Below are positions 42,201 to 52,632 of a stretch of DNA of 64,000 nucleotides, piece after piece (position 1 is the first letter of the stretch; every line of letters starts with the position of its first letter). The notes beneath the pieces are model-generated. The model was given only the letters and a program-made list of their open reading frames with translations, ran no database searches and was not told the origin of the DNA. A program made the position numbers and the translations under genes. The stretch is from Pseudoips prasinana (lineage: Eukaryota > Arthropoda > Insecta > Lepidoptera > Nolidae). The stretch spans positions 14,085,201 through 14,149,200 of the forward strand of contig OX621257.1 of the NCBI GenBank assembly GCA_951640165.1, in the 5' to 3' direction.

Positions 42201-45200
42201 TATAATCATCTCTGTATATATTTATTAAAGTTCAGATAGTAGTACCACTCTGAATCCTGGTTTTCACATTAATATGTCTGTGCACAATAAAGTTGCAGAT
42301 TGCTTTGGGATGGTAGTTATCCAAATGCTAGTAGAAAAGGTTACTATACTATTTCTTATCTTATTAATATAGTGTATGAAACTCATTTAGTGGGTCTCAA
42401 GGAGAAAAGAAAATCAACAACAATTATTGGAGGCACGCGTGGAGATCATGTCTAAGAATCGGTGCAAGCGACGGTGGGGACCACGCTATAACAACATTAT
42501 TGAAAACTACATGATTTGCTCCAAAGATCTAGGGCATGCCATGTCAGATATTTGTAAGGTATGTATTACTTATCTGCTCACTGATATGATTCAAAGATTA
42601 CACCAAAACTAAACGTACATCAGAGCCCAAATCTGGAATAAGTTTTCATTCAGGCTGGCAGTAATTATACTGTCGGTATATATGAAAATGTTTTGGAAGC
42701 AATTATTATTACTAACATTGCGCATTCCAGTTACAGTTACTGTTAGCTAGTAGAAACAAGAGCCAATTACAATGGTTTTCATTGGTACATTTACCCGTCT
42801 AAAATTTTGATTGGTAATTCAATGACATTCAATTATAATCTATACATATAATAAAATCGTAGGAATGTCAAAACTGTACATTGAATGTTATTTAAAAAGG
42901 ATACTTGAGGCGTGATCTACAATCGACATCGAAGCCAAAAAAATTGTTTTTAGAATTTTTGTCTGTTTGTCTGTATGTATATCCGGGCTAAACTCAAAAA
43001 GTACTGCATGGATTTACTTCAAATTTTGCATGAATATTACTCGGGTCGGGTCAACATATAGGCTACATATTATCACGCTATCACCTACGGGGGTGGGGCT
43101 GTGATAATTTATAAAATTTAACGCGGGTAAAACCGCGGGGCACAGCTAATATAAATATAATATAATACCATTGTTTTGAACATCGCCATGTTGCCAAAAA
43201 TATAAGATCCATATTTAATTATTTTTCGTCGCCAGCAGTACTAAGTTCAAATTTCATGGGTAAACAGGTGGCCGATTGCTTGCGATCTCTTACAGGGTAA
43301 TAACACAGGTAATTGTTAACAACACTATCAACAAATATTTACTTAGCCATTTTAACACTTCCACATGATACTTCAGGCACTTAAGGCACCAGATTCTGAT
43401 ACCAGGTCTTACAATTTCGCAATCTGTGTACTTGCATCAGGCTAAACAGGAACGTGTATATCCCGATATCAATAGGGAAAATGTATGAAAATGGAATTAA
43501 TTAATTTAACATTACAGGATAAATACGTAGAATGTAAAGATATTGATTATTCTGACGAAGACGCAAGGAGGTCTGTCCCCACGAACTTAATGATGCACTC
43601 TGCGCACCACAATGCATCGCTAGAAATTGACAGAAGAAAGCGTTCAAAAACACCAATTACCGGCGGATTTTGTGAGGTTAAAATGCTAATAGTTTTCAAT
43701 TTATAACTATACAAGTAGTAAACCAAATAAAAATCTTTCAGCATACTCACATTATGCGTGCTAAAGGTGGAATCTTTTATTTCCATATTCATCAAAAGAT
43801 TTGTGGAGTTTGCAGAGCTTTACTGCCAGCATGATGCACTCTGCACAGAAACTTTTTATGGCGGGCAAGAAATTTAAAATTGTGTTATAGATGTTATAAC
43901 AGTTCACCGTTCAGTCATGTTTCCATAATTAAGTAACAAACATCGAAACATCGATAAATTTTTGCACGCTTATATTAGAAGGATAACACGTTACTCTTGT
44001 TATATTAACAGAAGCTATTAAGATCGTAGTCTTTTTCAGAATGATCACGGTGGGCCTATGGTGTATGGAAGTGGATCCAACTCTGTAGTAATTGGAGTTA
44101 TTTCGGCCTGCCTTGTCAAGGAACGTACTAATAAATGCTACGGACCGTTCCTCTACACCAGCGTCTATAAGAACAGACAATTTATATCTTGTGCAATTTA
44201 TAAAGACGTCGAGTAAGTATTATCTGATTCTTTTCATGTCTTATGAGTAATTGTATGGTTTTTATTTGCCAAACAGAACACTGTTATTCCCACTCTGATG
44301 TTTGCCTATCTGCCCGTCAAGGAAAATTGTTATCCATCCATGTACTACGAATCGCTAATTCATTAACAAAAATGAGTCGGGATTTATTTTGACATCTAAA
44401 TTTAGATATTTCTATGTGGATGTCGTCATAATTATATGGTATTTGTATAAAATCTTAATGGGTCTAGAATACGGAGTGTAAATATCGATACCTTATACTG
44501 TATATACAGAACAGAGACTGAATATTATGTTTTCCTTTTATGGATTCATCTGATGATGATGAACCGTAATAGAGCGGCGAACTCTTAGTTGGCCTGTTGA
44601 TTTACTTGTCAACGTATTTCTAGTCGGAGTCGAATCCAAACAGAAATTGATTTGCACAGTTAATACTACCCCTTTTGACGTTTGGTCTATGCTTATCTCG
44701 CGTCACATATATTGCTCGTTCCAGTAACTCGCATGTAGTTGCCGAGCACATCTCACTCGCCCCGCTATAATACTTAATTTTAGAGTAAATAGCACGCGCC
44801 GCTTAGTTGGTCGTATCCCAGGTTATGTTTACACTACGTTTACGGTTAGCCGAGAGAATTTACACTGTGGGTTGTAGTCACGATACCTGAGCACGCAGTG
44901 ACTCAAGAGTATGACTCATCTATGTGTCTTTTTGTGTCTGTCCCTTGTATCCTGTTTATGGCACACTCGATAAATTATATGTTTGATCACTTCAAATGTC
45001 GTCTGTGTCATAAAGTTGTAATTTTAATGTTTTATCTATTCAACTTTAGATAGCTCTTGTTAGTGATGATTCCTCCGTTCTTCCCTATTTTAGACAAGTT
45101 CTTGAAATTCTTCATACGCCCCTACTACTACTGTATCTTTGATTTCATCATTTTGGTTTGCCCCAACTCTGCTTCCCCTCTAATATTCCTTTCAAGATAT

Positions 45201-46549
45201 TCCTTATGAAAGGCTTGTTTTTTATGCTAGTGATCTGATTATTATATAACTTGTGTTATATCTGAATCAATTATATTAATAGATATGTTTTTCAGCACTA
45301 ATTGCCGGCGACAGTTCAGATCAGGTGTTACCCATGTTGAAACAGTGATAAAATGGGCGGATCATCCAGATGGGTAATATTAAGCTTAGTTTATTTATTT
45401 ACTGAGATGTAAGGCTATTGAAAACTTGTCATGATTTAACACTGCAAATGTGTATGTGTGTTTATCGGTCCTCTTCAAGCGCCGAAACCAGGTATGATAG
45501 ATAATACGCCGAACGTGACGTGTGAGGTTACAACGTTTGTCACAAGCTTGGTGAGGTCTTAACAATTCTAAAGTACTGTAAATTTACTCTTTTGACTCTT
45601 TCCGAGATAGGAGACATCATAGGCTTTGTAAGGTCTAAGCAATTATAAAATGACTTCAAATTTACTCTTTTGACTATTGTAGAAGAGGAAATTGTAAATT
45701 AATATGTGATTTATGTTTATAATATAGTAAAATATTTTCCTTAATAATGATGAATTACTTTGATTTCATCATCATCATATCAGCCGAAAGACGTCCACTG
45801 CTGAACAATGGCGTCCCCTAAAGATCTTCACAATTGCCGGTCTTGCACTGTTCGCATGCAGCAATTTCCAGCGACCCGCACAAGATCATCGGTCCATCTT
45901 GTAGGGGGCCTGCCCACGCTGCGTCTTCCGGTTCGTGGTCGCCACGCGATCGTTTTGATTTATAAACATATAATTATTAAAATGTCATTATTTTTATTTA
46001 TCAATTAATCAAACTATATCTCCTTAATAATATTCAGGTGTAAATTTGCAGTACTTTTAGAATTATTGAAAGTTTTTAATCATTAATTGTTACTGCCATA
46101 TTGTGCACTCTAATGGTTCACAATAAAAATTCTAAATCAATCAGATTGAGACCAGGAAGAAACATTATTCAAAATATACGTCAAGTTTAAATATTTATTC
46201 ACTGTGTCAAACATTTCTGCATCAACCTACATTCAAACACAGATTTAAACTTAAAAAGTATCAGTTTCTGCATCTCTCGTGAAATATAGTTATAGACCTG
46301 AATTGCCATATTACAATTGTTTGTTTAACTAAAAGTAACTTTATAACTATTCATAGGCCTGGCAAAAATGAACTGAATGACCTTCCAGAAACACAGAAGC
46401 AGACAACAGATGCCGCAGCTGGAATTAGTGGTGCTATTATAGTGCAGATAGCAGACGACGTTTCCTCGATGAATACCACGGAAAACACATTCGATACACC
46501 CGTAGCAAAGACCCTGAATCTAAACACAACAAAACTAACCCAAAATTAG
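36237..46549 (+). CDS. Gene 2: secreted, catalytically inactive serine protease homolog (10 exons)
   Basis: Exons: 36237-36282, 36569-36681, 40175-40326, 41311-41393, 41874-42091, 42391-42558, 43518-43676, 44040-44212, 45296-45373, 46357-46549; 1,383 nt, 460 aa, all junctions in phase and GT-AG. Leader MKRILSIFSTCLIFI, a ~30-residue propeptide, RRIIHGEG activation-like site, WLCGG, LTSAAC (His57 to Ala), NNDIAIVKV (Asp102 kept), AGWGT, and C-E-N-D-H-GGPM (Ser195 to His, Gly193 to Asn). It is a paralog of gene 1 with the same exon lengths through the domain. The charged loop before the active-site motif contains RRKR, a furin-type site. The tail is a single unrelated exon rich in Thr and Asn. 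Intron 2 carries a mariner-type element. Probably secreted and non-proteolytic; role unknown. Confidence 0.87.
36569..36681 (+). CDS. Gene 2 exon 2: propeptide and activation-like site
   Basis: 113 nt from TATTTCAG to GTAAGT. It encodes DILAIEVSTHIPPVVKSILN, then RRIIHGEG and RPYM. It ends in phase 0 like exon 2 of gene 1. Confidence 0.82.
36831..38854 (+). mobile_element. Mariner-type transposon with 624-bp inverted repeats
   Basis: Left arm 36831-37454 and right arm 38231-38854 are both 624 bp and nearly identical, starting CAGGGTGTCCCAAAACTCAA and (complement of the right end) CCGGGTGTCCCAAAACTCAA. A TA dinucleotide flanks each end (36829-36830, 38855-38856), the mariner target. The 776-bp centre holds a transposase fragment. 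Located in gene 2 intron 2. Confidence 0.9.
37462..38139 (+). pseudogene. Mariner-superfamily transposase, N-terminally truncated
   Basis: Open frame of 226 codons from just after a TGA (37459) to TAA at 38139. Catalytic motifs are WSDEST, FQRDGCPAH and SPDLNPLDFFYWG. Counting from the D of QRD to the last D of NPLD gives 41 intervening residues, so the signature reads DD41D, as described for rosa-type mariners. The DNA-binding helix-turn-helix half is missing and the frame has no ATG upstream of the first catalytic motif. It is therefore probably not functional by itself. Confidence 0.85.
38960..39200. repeat. Tandem repeat, three ~90-106-bp units
   Basis: AGCAGAGACCACCAAACGGC recurs with changes at 38967, 39072 and 39161, followed by ATGCATCAACCTT..AGGC-type text. 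The rest of 38855-39885 shows nothing recognisable. Confidence 0.6.
39892..40019. mobile_element. Hairpin MITE (GTACAGACGCC family)
   Basis: GTACACACGCCAGCACATCA to CTGGATATGCCGTCTGTAC, arms around CTTATGCTTAAGTGATAAAG. Confidence 0.78.
40175..40326 (+). CDS. Gene 2 exon 3: N-terminal barrel with the lost His57
   Basis: 152 nt after TTCCGTTAG. It encodes VYFKLPTNGKQREESHNWLC then GGVIVHEEYVLTSAAC. The His57 position is Ala. It lies 155 bp downstream of a hairpin MITE. Confidence 0.88.
40370..40550 (+). mobile_element. RTE-type LINE 3' end
   Basis: GGCGACTACGAACCGGAAGA ... CGCAAGACCGGCAATTGTGG ... TGTGGACGTCTTTCGCCTGA and ATGATGATGA. Lies 40 bp after the exon 3 donor of gene 2. Confidence 0.65.
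41311..41393 (+). CDS. Gene 2 exon 4: Cys-rich segment ending WKCVPK
   Basis: 83 nt from TCTTATAG to GTAAGC, encoding YSDEADKYNCPCIKYGAKRA then VWKCVPK. One codon longer than in gene 1. Confidence 0.85.
41756..41801. repeat. Perfect hairpin, 19-bp arms with one mismatch
   Basis: TTTTTACCCCCATTAACCT, loop GTTGTGAT, AGGTTAATGGGAGTAAAAA, 72 bp before gene 2 exon 5. Confidence 0.8.
41874..42091 (+). CDS. Gene 2 exon 5: Asp102 region to GWG motif
   Basis: 218 nt, same as gene 1. Contains NNDIAIVKV, KGCDFIPK and SIAGWGT, then the donor GTTAGT. Confidence 0.92.
42391..42558 (+). CDS. Gene 2 exon 6: C-terminal barrel segment
   Basis: 168 nt, phase 0/0, starting after CTCATTTAG with WVSRRKENQQQLLEARVEIM. 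This aligns without gaps with gene 1 exon 6. Contains MSKNRCKRRWGPRYNNIIEN. Confidence 0.87.
42839..43149 (+). mobile_element. Non-autonomous Helitron, complete
   Basis: TCTATACATATAATAAAATC ... ACGCGGGTAAAACCGCGGGG CACAGCTAA, flanked A and T, in gene 2 intron 6. Confidence 0.8.
43518..43676 (+). CDS. Gene 2 exon 7: charged insertion loop
   Basis: 159 nt, phase 0/0. It encodes DKYVECKDIDYSDEDARRSV, MMHSAHH, then IDRRKRSKTPITGGFCE. The His cluster and basic run match the layout of gene 1 exon 7; RRKR fits a furin-type processing site. Confidence 0.88.
44040..44212 (+). CDS. Gene 2 exon 8: mutated active-site motif NDHGGPM
   Basis: 173 nt after CTTTTTCAG. It starts NDHGGPM (Ser195 to His) and contains CYGPFLYTSVYKNR. 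The donor is GTAAGT in phase 2. Confidence 0.92.
45296..45373 (+). CDS. Gene 2 exon 9: end of the domain
   Basis: 78 nt between TTTTTCAG and GTAATA, encoding (D)TNCRRQFRSGVTHVETVI and KWADHPD. It aligns in length with gene 1 exon 9 and validates the GC donor used there. Confidence 0.85.
45770..45955 (-). mobile_element. RTE-type LINE 3' end
   Basis: CATCATCATATCAGCCGAAA GACGTCCACTGC ... CGGTCTTGCACTG ... GGGCCTGCCCACGCTGCGTC, complement of the copy at 40370. In gene 2 intron 9. Confidence 0.65.
46357..46549 (+). CDS. Gene 2 terminal exon: Thr/Asn-rich tail
   Basis: 193 nt after ATTCATAG, in phase, ending at TAG 46547-46549. It encodes a polar tail (LPETQKQTTDAAAG..., ...LNLNTTKLTQN) with several N-x-T sites. 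It is unrelated to the repeat tail of gene 1. A polyadenylation signal AATAAA lies at 46733-46738. Confidence 0.82.
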
Positions 46550-46732
46550 ACTACTGTACTTATTTAAAATTTGTTACTGACTAGCTTTCAATATCTATCC
46601 TGCCAATTAGAACAGACAGAAAATTATAATCTACTTTACTGAGGCATTAAACTTTATAATTTAATTTGAGCCTTTACCCTTGGTAAGCGATGAGCGTAAT
46701 ATTTTGGGCCACCATGTATAATAGATATAGGT

Positions 46733-46738
46733 AATAAA
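46733..46738 (+). terminator. Probable poly(A) signal of gene 2
   Basis: AATAAA 184 bp after the gene 2 stop codon; the first canonical hexamer downstream. Confidence 0.5.
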
Positions 46739-47586
46739 ATATTTTACAAATTATTTTTGAGCGTTTAATTGTCCCATTTTAGTTTAAACATACGTATAAT
46801 ATTTGAACGAATCATAATGAAAATCACTGCTACACTGGACAATTTATTCTTCATAGTCATTTTAAGACTTAGAGCAAAAAAACTTGGCGAAGTATGGACT
46901 TAGAATTGGCTTTCTGTCGCATATTTCTGTTTGCTATTTAACATCAATAATGCTGTTGGTCTTCCACGCTATAAAGAATATAAATATTTAAAAAATAAAA
47001 TAAACGACGGGTTTATTAGTAATCAGTGCACTCTTATCCTGTGGGGGAGTAGAAGTCACCAGAAAGGAATATTTACCAGAAAACGAGCGGCTGCGTCTCT
47101 CTGGGTGACCATCATATTGCAATTTGTCGGCCAAAAAGTGATTATGATATAACCCTTCAAATTAGGAACTCAATCCTTTGTGGAGATCTTTTTAAGAGGC
47201 TTTGTCATTTTGCTGAAATGATAATATTTTACATATATTAAAAAAACAAAATTACTCGTTTTCTAGAAAAATAAATACTTCTTCGACATCATAAATTACA
47301 CATAATCTGCTTAGACCAACCGAATTATCATAATCGAAGGTAATCTTAATTATTACAATGAATCATCCGGGACTTATCACTCGGCAATATCTAGTCCAAA
47401 TTAACTTGTACAATGGATATTTTGGATACTAGACTACGGAGAAAAGTAGTGAAGTCAATACACATATTCATAAACACAAAATGTGTCTTGGGTGAGGATC
47501 AAATTCGCAAACTTTGGATCACAAGGCAGGTTCACTATCAACTGTCTCACGGCGGTCGTCTAAATTTATTAATATTTTCATAATTT

Positions 47587-47779
47587 TCTATACATATAAT
47601 AAAATCGTAGGAAAGTCAAAACTGTACATTGAATATTTTTTTAAAAGGAAACTTGGGTTGTGATCTACAATGGATATCGAACACAAAAATATAGTTTTTA
47701 GAATTTTTGTCTGTGTGTCTGTTTGTCTGTATGTATGTCCGGGCGAAACTCAAAACTACGATTTTATTATATGTATAGA
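47587..47779. mobile_element. Helitron derivative with two 5' ends
   Basis: TCTATACATATAATAAAATC(GTAG) at 47587-47610 and its exact complement at 47756-47779; the normal hairpin/CTAG 3' end is absent. Confidence 0.82.
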
Positions 47780-47789
47780 TTACTTTCAG

Positions 47790-48120
47790 TAAATCAATTA
47801 ATCATTTAAAAGATAAAGAAAAATCTCAGCTAAACTAACGACTACTATAACTAAGCTAAAGCCCAAAAATTCCTCCGCATTGTCGGGAGGAAAAGTGCCC
47901 AGCCAGAAAGCCGCATTGCCACGTTGTATGGCGATGCTGATTCTTTGACTCATAATAAGGGTGCGATTTCGCGATTTCACGTTACAAAAAAGTATGTGTG
48001 TTAACCCAAAGCCCTTACGTTTCCACCCCACAAGGCACAAATAGAAGCGCAGATCCCGACGTGTAGGGAAGATGAGATGGTGCAAGAGTGTCAATGCATG
48101 TGGCGTCCCACACCAAAGGC
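47790..48120 (-). repeat. Dispersed repeat, family unknown
   Basis: A minus-strand open frame of 98 codons with GNAAFWLGTFPPDNAEEFLG looks like repeat text, not a host gene. No start context, partner exon or conserved domain recognised. Confidence 0.35.
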
Positions 48121-48229
48121 CTACCCATCTTCCATGATAACAAAGACGTTTTGATTCTTATATATCATTTAAATTTTAGATAAAGTTGATCCATCTTTCC
48201 GAACCGACCTAATTTCGGCTACGGCGGCC

Positions 48230-48600
48230 AGTCTCAAAGGAGACTAACCAATTGCGAAGAATATTATTATAGTGGACAAGTATGTGCGCAAACACAGGGC
48301 ACTTTCTATTCCATCACTCTCATGATCAGATGGGACGAATAGCGACACAACTGCAAAGAGGTCAGGTACATGACCGACGGCTTTATGTGCTTCTACTAAA
48401 CTCCTCATAAATTTAAAGTTTCTTATGGTTGCTGGTGTTTCAACTTAAGGACATATTAGTATGAATGTGTGCAAACCACATTTTTGACAGATGTGTAAAT
48501 AGATTCACATGACGTTTGATGATTTCATTTTTAGGATTCCGTAGCCAAATGGCAAAAAACGGAACCCTTATAGATTCGTCATGTCTGTCTGTCTGTCTGT
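48230..48600. mobile_element. Repeat fragments
   Basis: 48235-48385 resembles the body of SINE family 4 (TCATGATCAGATGGGACGAA); 48530-48600 is the AGGATTCCGTAGCCAAATGG repeat also at 52260. Confidence 0.45.
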
Positions 48601-48884
48601 CCTGTATGTTTTTTAAACTAATAAATTATGCTACAATTTATTACAACTTATTTTAATTAGGATTGTTCTCTAGTAAGTGACATGTAATGTTTTTATTGAG
48701 AATAAAAGTTCTTTAAACCTTAATAGCAAATTGTAACCTTAACCATTTTTTTTCAAACTTACGAATGAAAGTTTGTACTAACCTATTGCACAAATTCTAT
48801 AGTTTAAATTTCAATATAATGTCTATTTTCGCAGACATACACATGTGTTTTACACACTTTCAGCCTATACAATGTTCTGAAAAA

Positions 48885-49335
48885 TGGTCTAGTGGTTACC
48901 TGCACTGCTAAGTCAGATGTCCTGGATTCGATCCCCACCCAAGACAATTATTTGGCCAGTATCCCAGACACAGGACAAATATTCGTGTTAATTTCGTGTA
49001 ATTTATGTAAGTATGTTTATTAGTTGTATGGTTGCCATAGTACGGACTGTGCCTAGTTTCAGATCAGATAATATTATAATAATAATATCCTGAGATATTC
49101 TTCACACACAGCCATCTGATCCCAAACTAAGAGAGCTTGTACCAGAATGATGTGGATACCAGATAACTATGTATGATACTATTCTTTTGTAAATACATAC
49201 TTATATAAATAATTACACCCAGACTCAGGACAAATAGACATGTTCATGCACACAAATGTCAGTCCTGGGTGGGAATCGAACCCACGACCTCCGGCGTGAA
49301 AAGCGAGCATTTGCCAACCACGCCAACAGGCTCGT
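48885..49335. mobile_element. Two SINE copies back to back
   Basis: 48885-49060 plus strand (head GGTCTAGTGGTTACCTGCAC, B-box GGATTCGATCC); 49080-49335 minus strand, family 2 (complement of GTCGTGGGTTCGATTCCCAC). A third head is at 49505-49600. Confidence 0.6.
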
Positions 49336-49769
49336 CCACTAGGGTGTTTTATAGCAAATTGTAGTGCATATTTTTTTTATTAACGTATGAAAAGTTGATA
49401 GCGTATCCTATTGCACAACTTTTATAAGTTTATATTTTAATTTATTGAGCATTTTTGTAGACAAATGTGTTTTGCACACTTTCAGCATATGTAATGCGTT
49501 AGATGAAATGGTCTTGTGGTTAACTGACTGCTAAGCCACAGGTCGTGGATTCAATCCTCACCATGACTATTATTTGTGTGATGAGCACGAATCACGATTA
49601 TTTGTCCGGTGTAAAAAATAATAATTAAATAAAAAGTGTTTATTTTCACACAAAACAAATCTATACAAATAAATAAAATTGGAGTGTCTGTTTGTAATAT
49701 TGAAATAACCGGTTTTTACTACATAAATATGAATATATATACGGTACATACACCAAAATAACATTTTTT

Positions 49770-49984
49770 ACAATTTTTGTCTGTCTGTCTGTCTGTTTGT
49801 TCCGGCTAATATCTGAAACGGCTGGACCGATTTTGACGGGACTTTTATTGGCAGGTAGCTGATGTAATAAGGAGTAACATAGGCTACTTTTATTTTAGAA
49901 AAAGTCATTTATTTTACTAAAAAACATAAAAAAAAAACAAAATAAACTAATTAACACGCGGACGAAGTCGCGGGCACAGCTAGT
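49770..49984 (+). mobile_element. Helitron 3' part, second subfamily
   Basis: TGTCTGTCTGTCTGTTTGTT ... AAACGGCTGGACCGATTTTG ... CACGCGGACGAAGTCGCGGG CACAGCTAG; hairpin followed by CTAG. No clear 5' end. Confidence 0.6.
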
Positions 49985-50009
49985 AATTTATAATAAATAA
50001 ATAAAAATA

Positions 50010-51660
50010 AAATAAAAAAGGTTTTTATTCACGTAGACTTTAAAAAAGCGCTTGTAAATAGTCAGAACATGTTTGTAGTAATATAGTTGTATACATTAGA
50101 TATTATTTCTAGTAACATAGATATTTAGGTACATCTTGTATGAAAACATTTATAAAATTTATTTTATTACAGAAATTATATTTAGCTAGCTCGTATCAAG
50201 TTATTGTCAAGAGATTATGTTTAATTATCTAGTTTAAGTCTAATATTTTTAATACATATTGTCAATGGTTCTGTCTATATTAAAGGTATTATTATTATGA
50301 CGGACCTTGTGTTAATAACGACGGTCGCGCTTTAATGCTACCACCGGATCCAATGCGCCCCAACTGAGAAGACCCAGCGAAACAAACTCAGTGGGTTCAT
50401 CTACTACCGGTTTCAACACGACCCAGTTGAGACGGTCCGGCGAAACATACTCAAGCGGGCATGAACACGGGATTTGGTCCAATTAGAGTAATTATTTAGT
50501 AGGCAAACACAATATATGCTCGATCGGTTGTCTGAATGCTTATTATTTTAGATTATATTTAGGTATACAAAAGAAAAACTTCGAAACAATAACATTATTC
50601 ATTTTGAGACAGAGTCAATAATTTTAAATTAAGTATATGATAGCAATCATTTACAGATAGTTCACGTAACACAGCAGATCAGTCATGTCTATATGGCTAC
50701 AAGATCTCCAGCGAGCAATGTGTAGGTAGGAAGTGAGAGCTAGACGTCTTTGTCATCGATGTACTCTTTAGTGGTGTAATAACCCCTAGCCATAAGTACA
50801 CGTTTAATATGTGTTTTAAAACTTGTGTCAGGCAGATCAGTAATTTGAGTAGGAAGCTTGTTATAAAATATATACAATTTCCTAAAAATGATTTATTAGT
50901 TTTGCTTACTCTAAAGCCTGGCATGGCTAGTTTGTTTTTATTCCTAGTATTTATATTATGCAGTTCACTTTTCTTTTTATAATTATGAATATTTTTTCTA
51001 ACAAACATTATATTCTGATATATATATTCCGATGGCACAGTAAGTATATTTATTTCTTTAAACAAATTTCGCAAAGAATCGCGACTGCCTAAACCATAAA
51101 TGGCTCTGACTGCTCTTTTCTGCAATACAAAAATAGTACCTATGTCAGCCGCCGAACCCCACAGCAGAATGCCATACGACATAATGCTATGAAAGTACGC
51201 GAAATACACTAATCTAGGAGTTTGTTCATCTGACAATTGCCTTATTTTCCAGACAGCATAGGAAGCCGAACTTAATTTACCTGCTAACTTTTCAATCTGA
51301 GGACCCCATTGCAATTTTGAATCAAGTGTCAATCCTAAAAATACGGTCGATGGGACTAAATCTAACATTTTCGCATTAAGTGCAACTGTTGGTACAATTT
51401 GAGTCACATTCGGCAATGAGAACCTGATGCATTTAGTTTTCCCTGCATTTAACAAGAGATTATTTGCCGAAAACCATTCTGATATAAAGCTGAGTGTTTT
51501 ATTATGCTCAATAAGATCTTTATCCTTTCTATTTACTTTAAATATGAGCGACGTATCATCAGCGAACAAAACTATCTCTGATACTTTCTCTACCAGAATA
51601 AAGTTGTAGTTCCTGATTCCCAAACTAAGTAAACTTGTATCTTGGGAATCAGGGCACTCT
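50010..51660 (-). mobile_element. Jockey/CR1-like LINE, 5' truncated
   Basis: Minus strand: RT ORF fragment (50697-51623), then a ~690-bp 3' UTR ending in an AT-rich tail (AATAAAAATAAAATAAAAAG complement) at 50010. The UTR matches 9276-9975. Confidence 0.8.
50697..51623 (-). pseudogene. LINE ORF2 fragment, reverse transcriptase from motif C onward
   Basis: 308 codons without interruption. EIVLFADDTSLIF near residue 16 is the catalytic RT motif C; LGLTLDSKLQWG and the Cys-poor C-terminal part (SYGILLWGS, QKRAVRAIYGL) follow, typical of Jockey/CR1-group ORF2. Endonuclease and RT motifs A and B are missing, so it is a dead 5'-truncated copy. Confidence 0.82.
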
Positions 51661-51839
51661 CGTTAACTTACAAAATTAATTAAGATAGGTAAAACTTAAT
51701 ACACACTAAATAAAAGAATTTACAAAAATATTAAAAAGAGAAAGAATATTACAAAAAAATAGAATCATCAGAAGACTTCAAAATAGCAGTAAAAAGACGA
51801 TACCTTTACTAACGAGTTAATGTGTGAGTAAGTGGGTGT

Positions 51840-51960
51840 ATCAGTTGTCTGGTTGCCATAGTAGTTACAGGCTATGCCTGGTTTGGGATCAGATGGCAGT
51901 GTGGTAAATGTCCCAAGATATATACACATATATAGTTGTCCCAAGACATATAGCCTCTGG
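51840..51960 (+). mobile_element. SINE tail fragment (family 2)
   Basis: TATCAGTTGTCTGGTTGCCA TAGTA ... GGTTTGGGATCAGATGGC; head missing. Confidence 0.5.
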
Positions 51961-52049
51961 CTGGGTTGTTATATCGTCCCTATGTTCAGAAACATACGTA
52001 CTTAAAAATATACTTTACAATTCTCAATAGTAACAGATTTTGTACATTT

Positions 52050-52250
52050 TTAGGGTTCCGTACTCAAAAGGTAAAACGGGACCTTCGACTACTTCGAGAC
52101 TTCGCTGTCTGTCTGTCTCATGAACCGTGATAGTTAGATAGTTGACATTTTTACAGATGATATATTTTTGTTGTCGCTATAACATCAAATACTAAAAAAC
52201 AAAACAAATAAATATTTAAGGGGGCTCCCATACAACAAACGCGAATATTT
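52050..52250 (+). mobile_element. Lepidopteran GGGTTCCG repeat, truncated
   Basis: AGGGTTCCGTACTCAAAAGG ... GGGGGCTCCCATACAACAAA; the CTTGGCCGG end is missing, replaced by a second repeat. Confidence 0.6.
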
Positions 52251-52632
52251 TGGTTGTTTTTAGGGTTCCATAGCCAAATGGCAAAAAACGGAACCCTTAT
52301 AGATTCGTCATGTCTGTCTATCTGTCCATCCGTATATCACAGCTACTTTTTTCCGAATCTATAAGAGCTGTACTGTTGAAACTTGGTAAGTACCGCATTA
52401 GGATTTTCATACAAAAATAGAAAAGAACAATAATTTTGGGGGGTAAAAAATATTTTGAGATTCAGTTCTATGTATGGGATACATAGAATTGAATCACAAA
52501 ATATTTTTTTTAATCGTACCCATATATTTGGGGTATCTATGGATAGGTCTTCAAAAATGATATTGAGGTTTCTAATATATTTTTTTTCTAAACTGAATAG
52601 TTTGCGCAAAAGACACTTCCAAAGTGGTAAAT

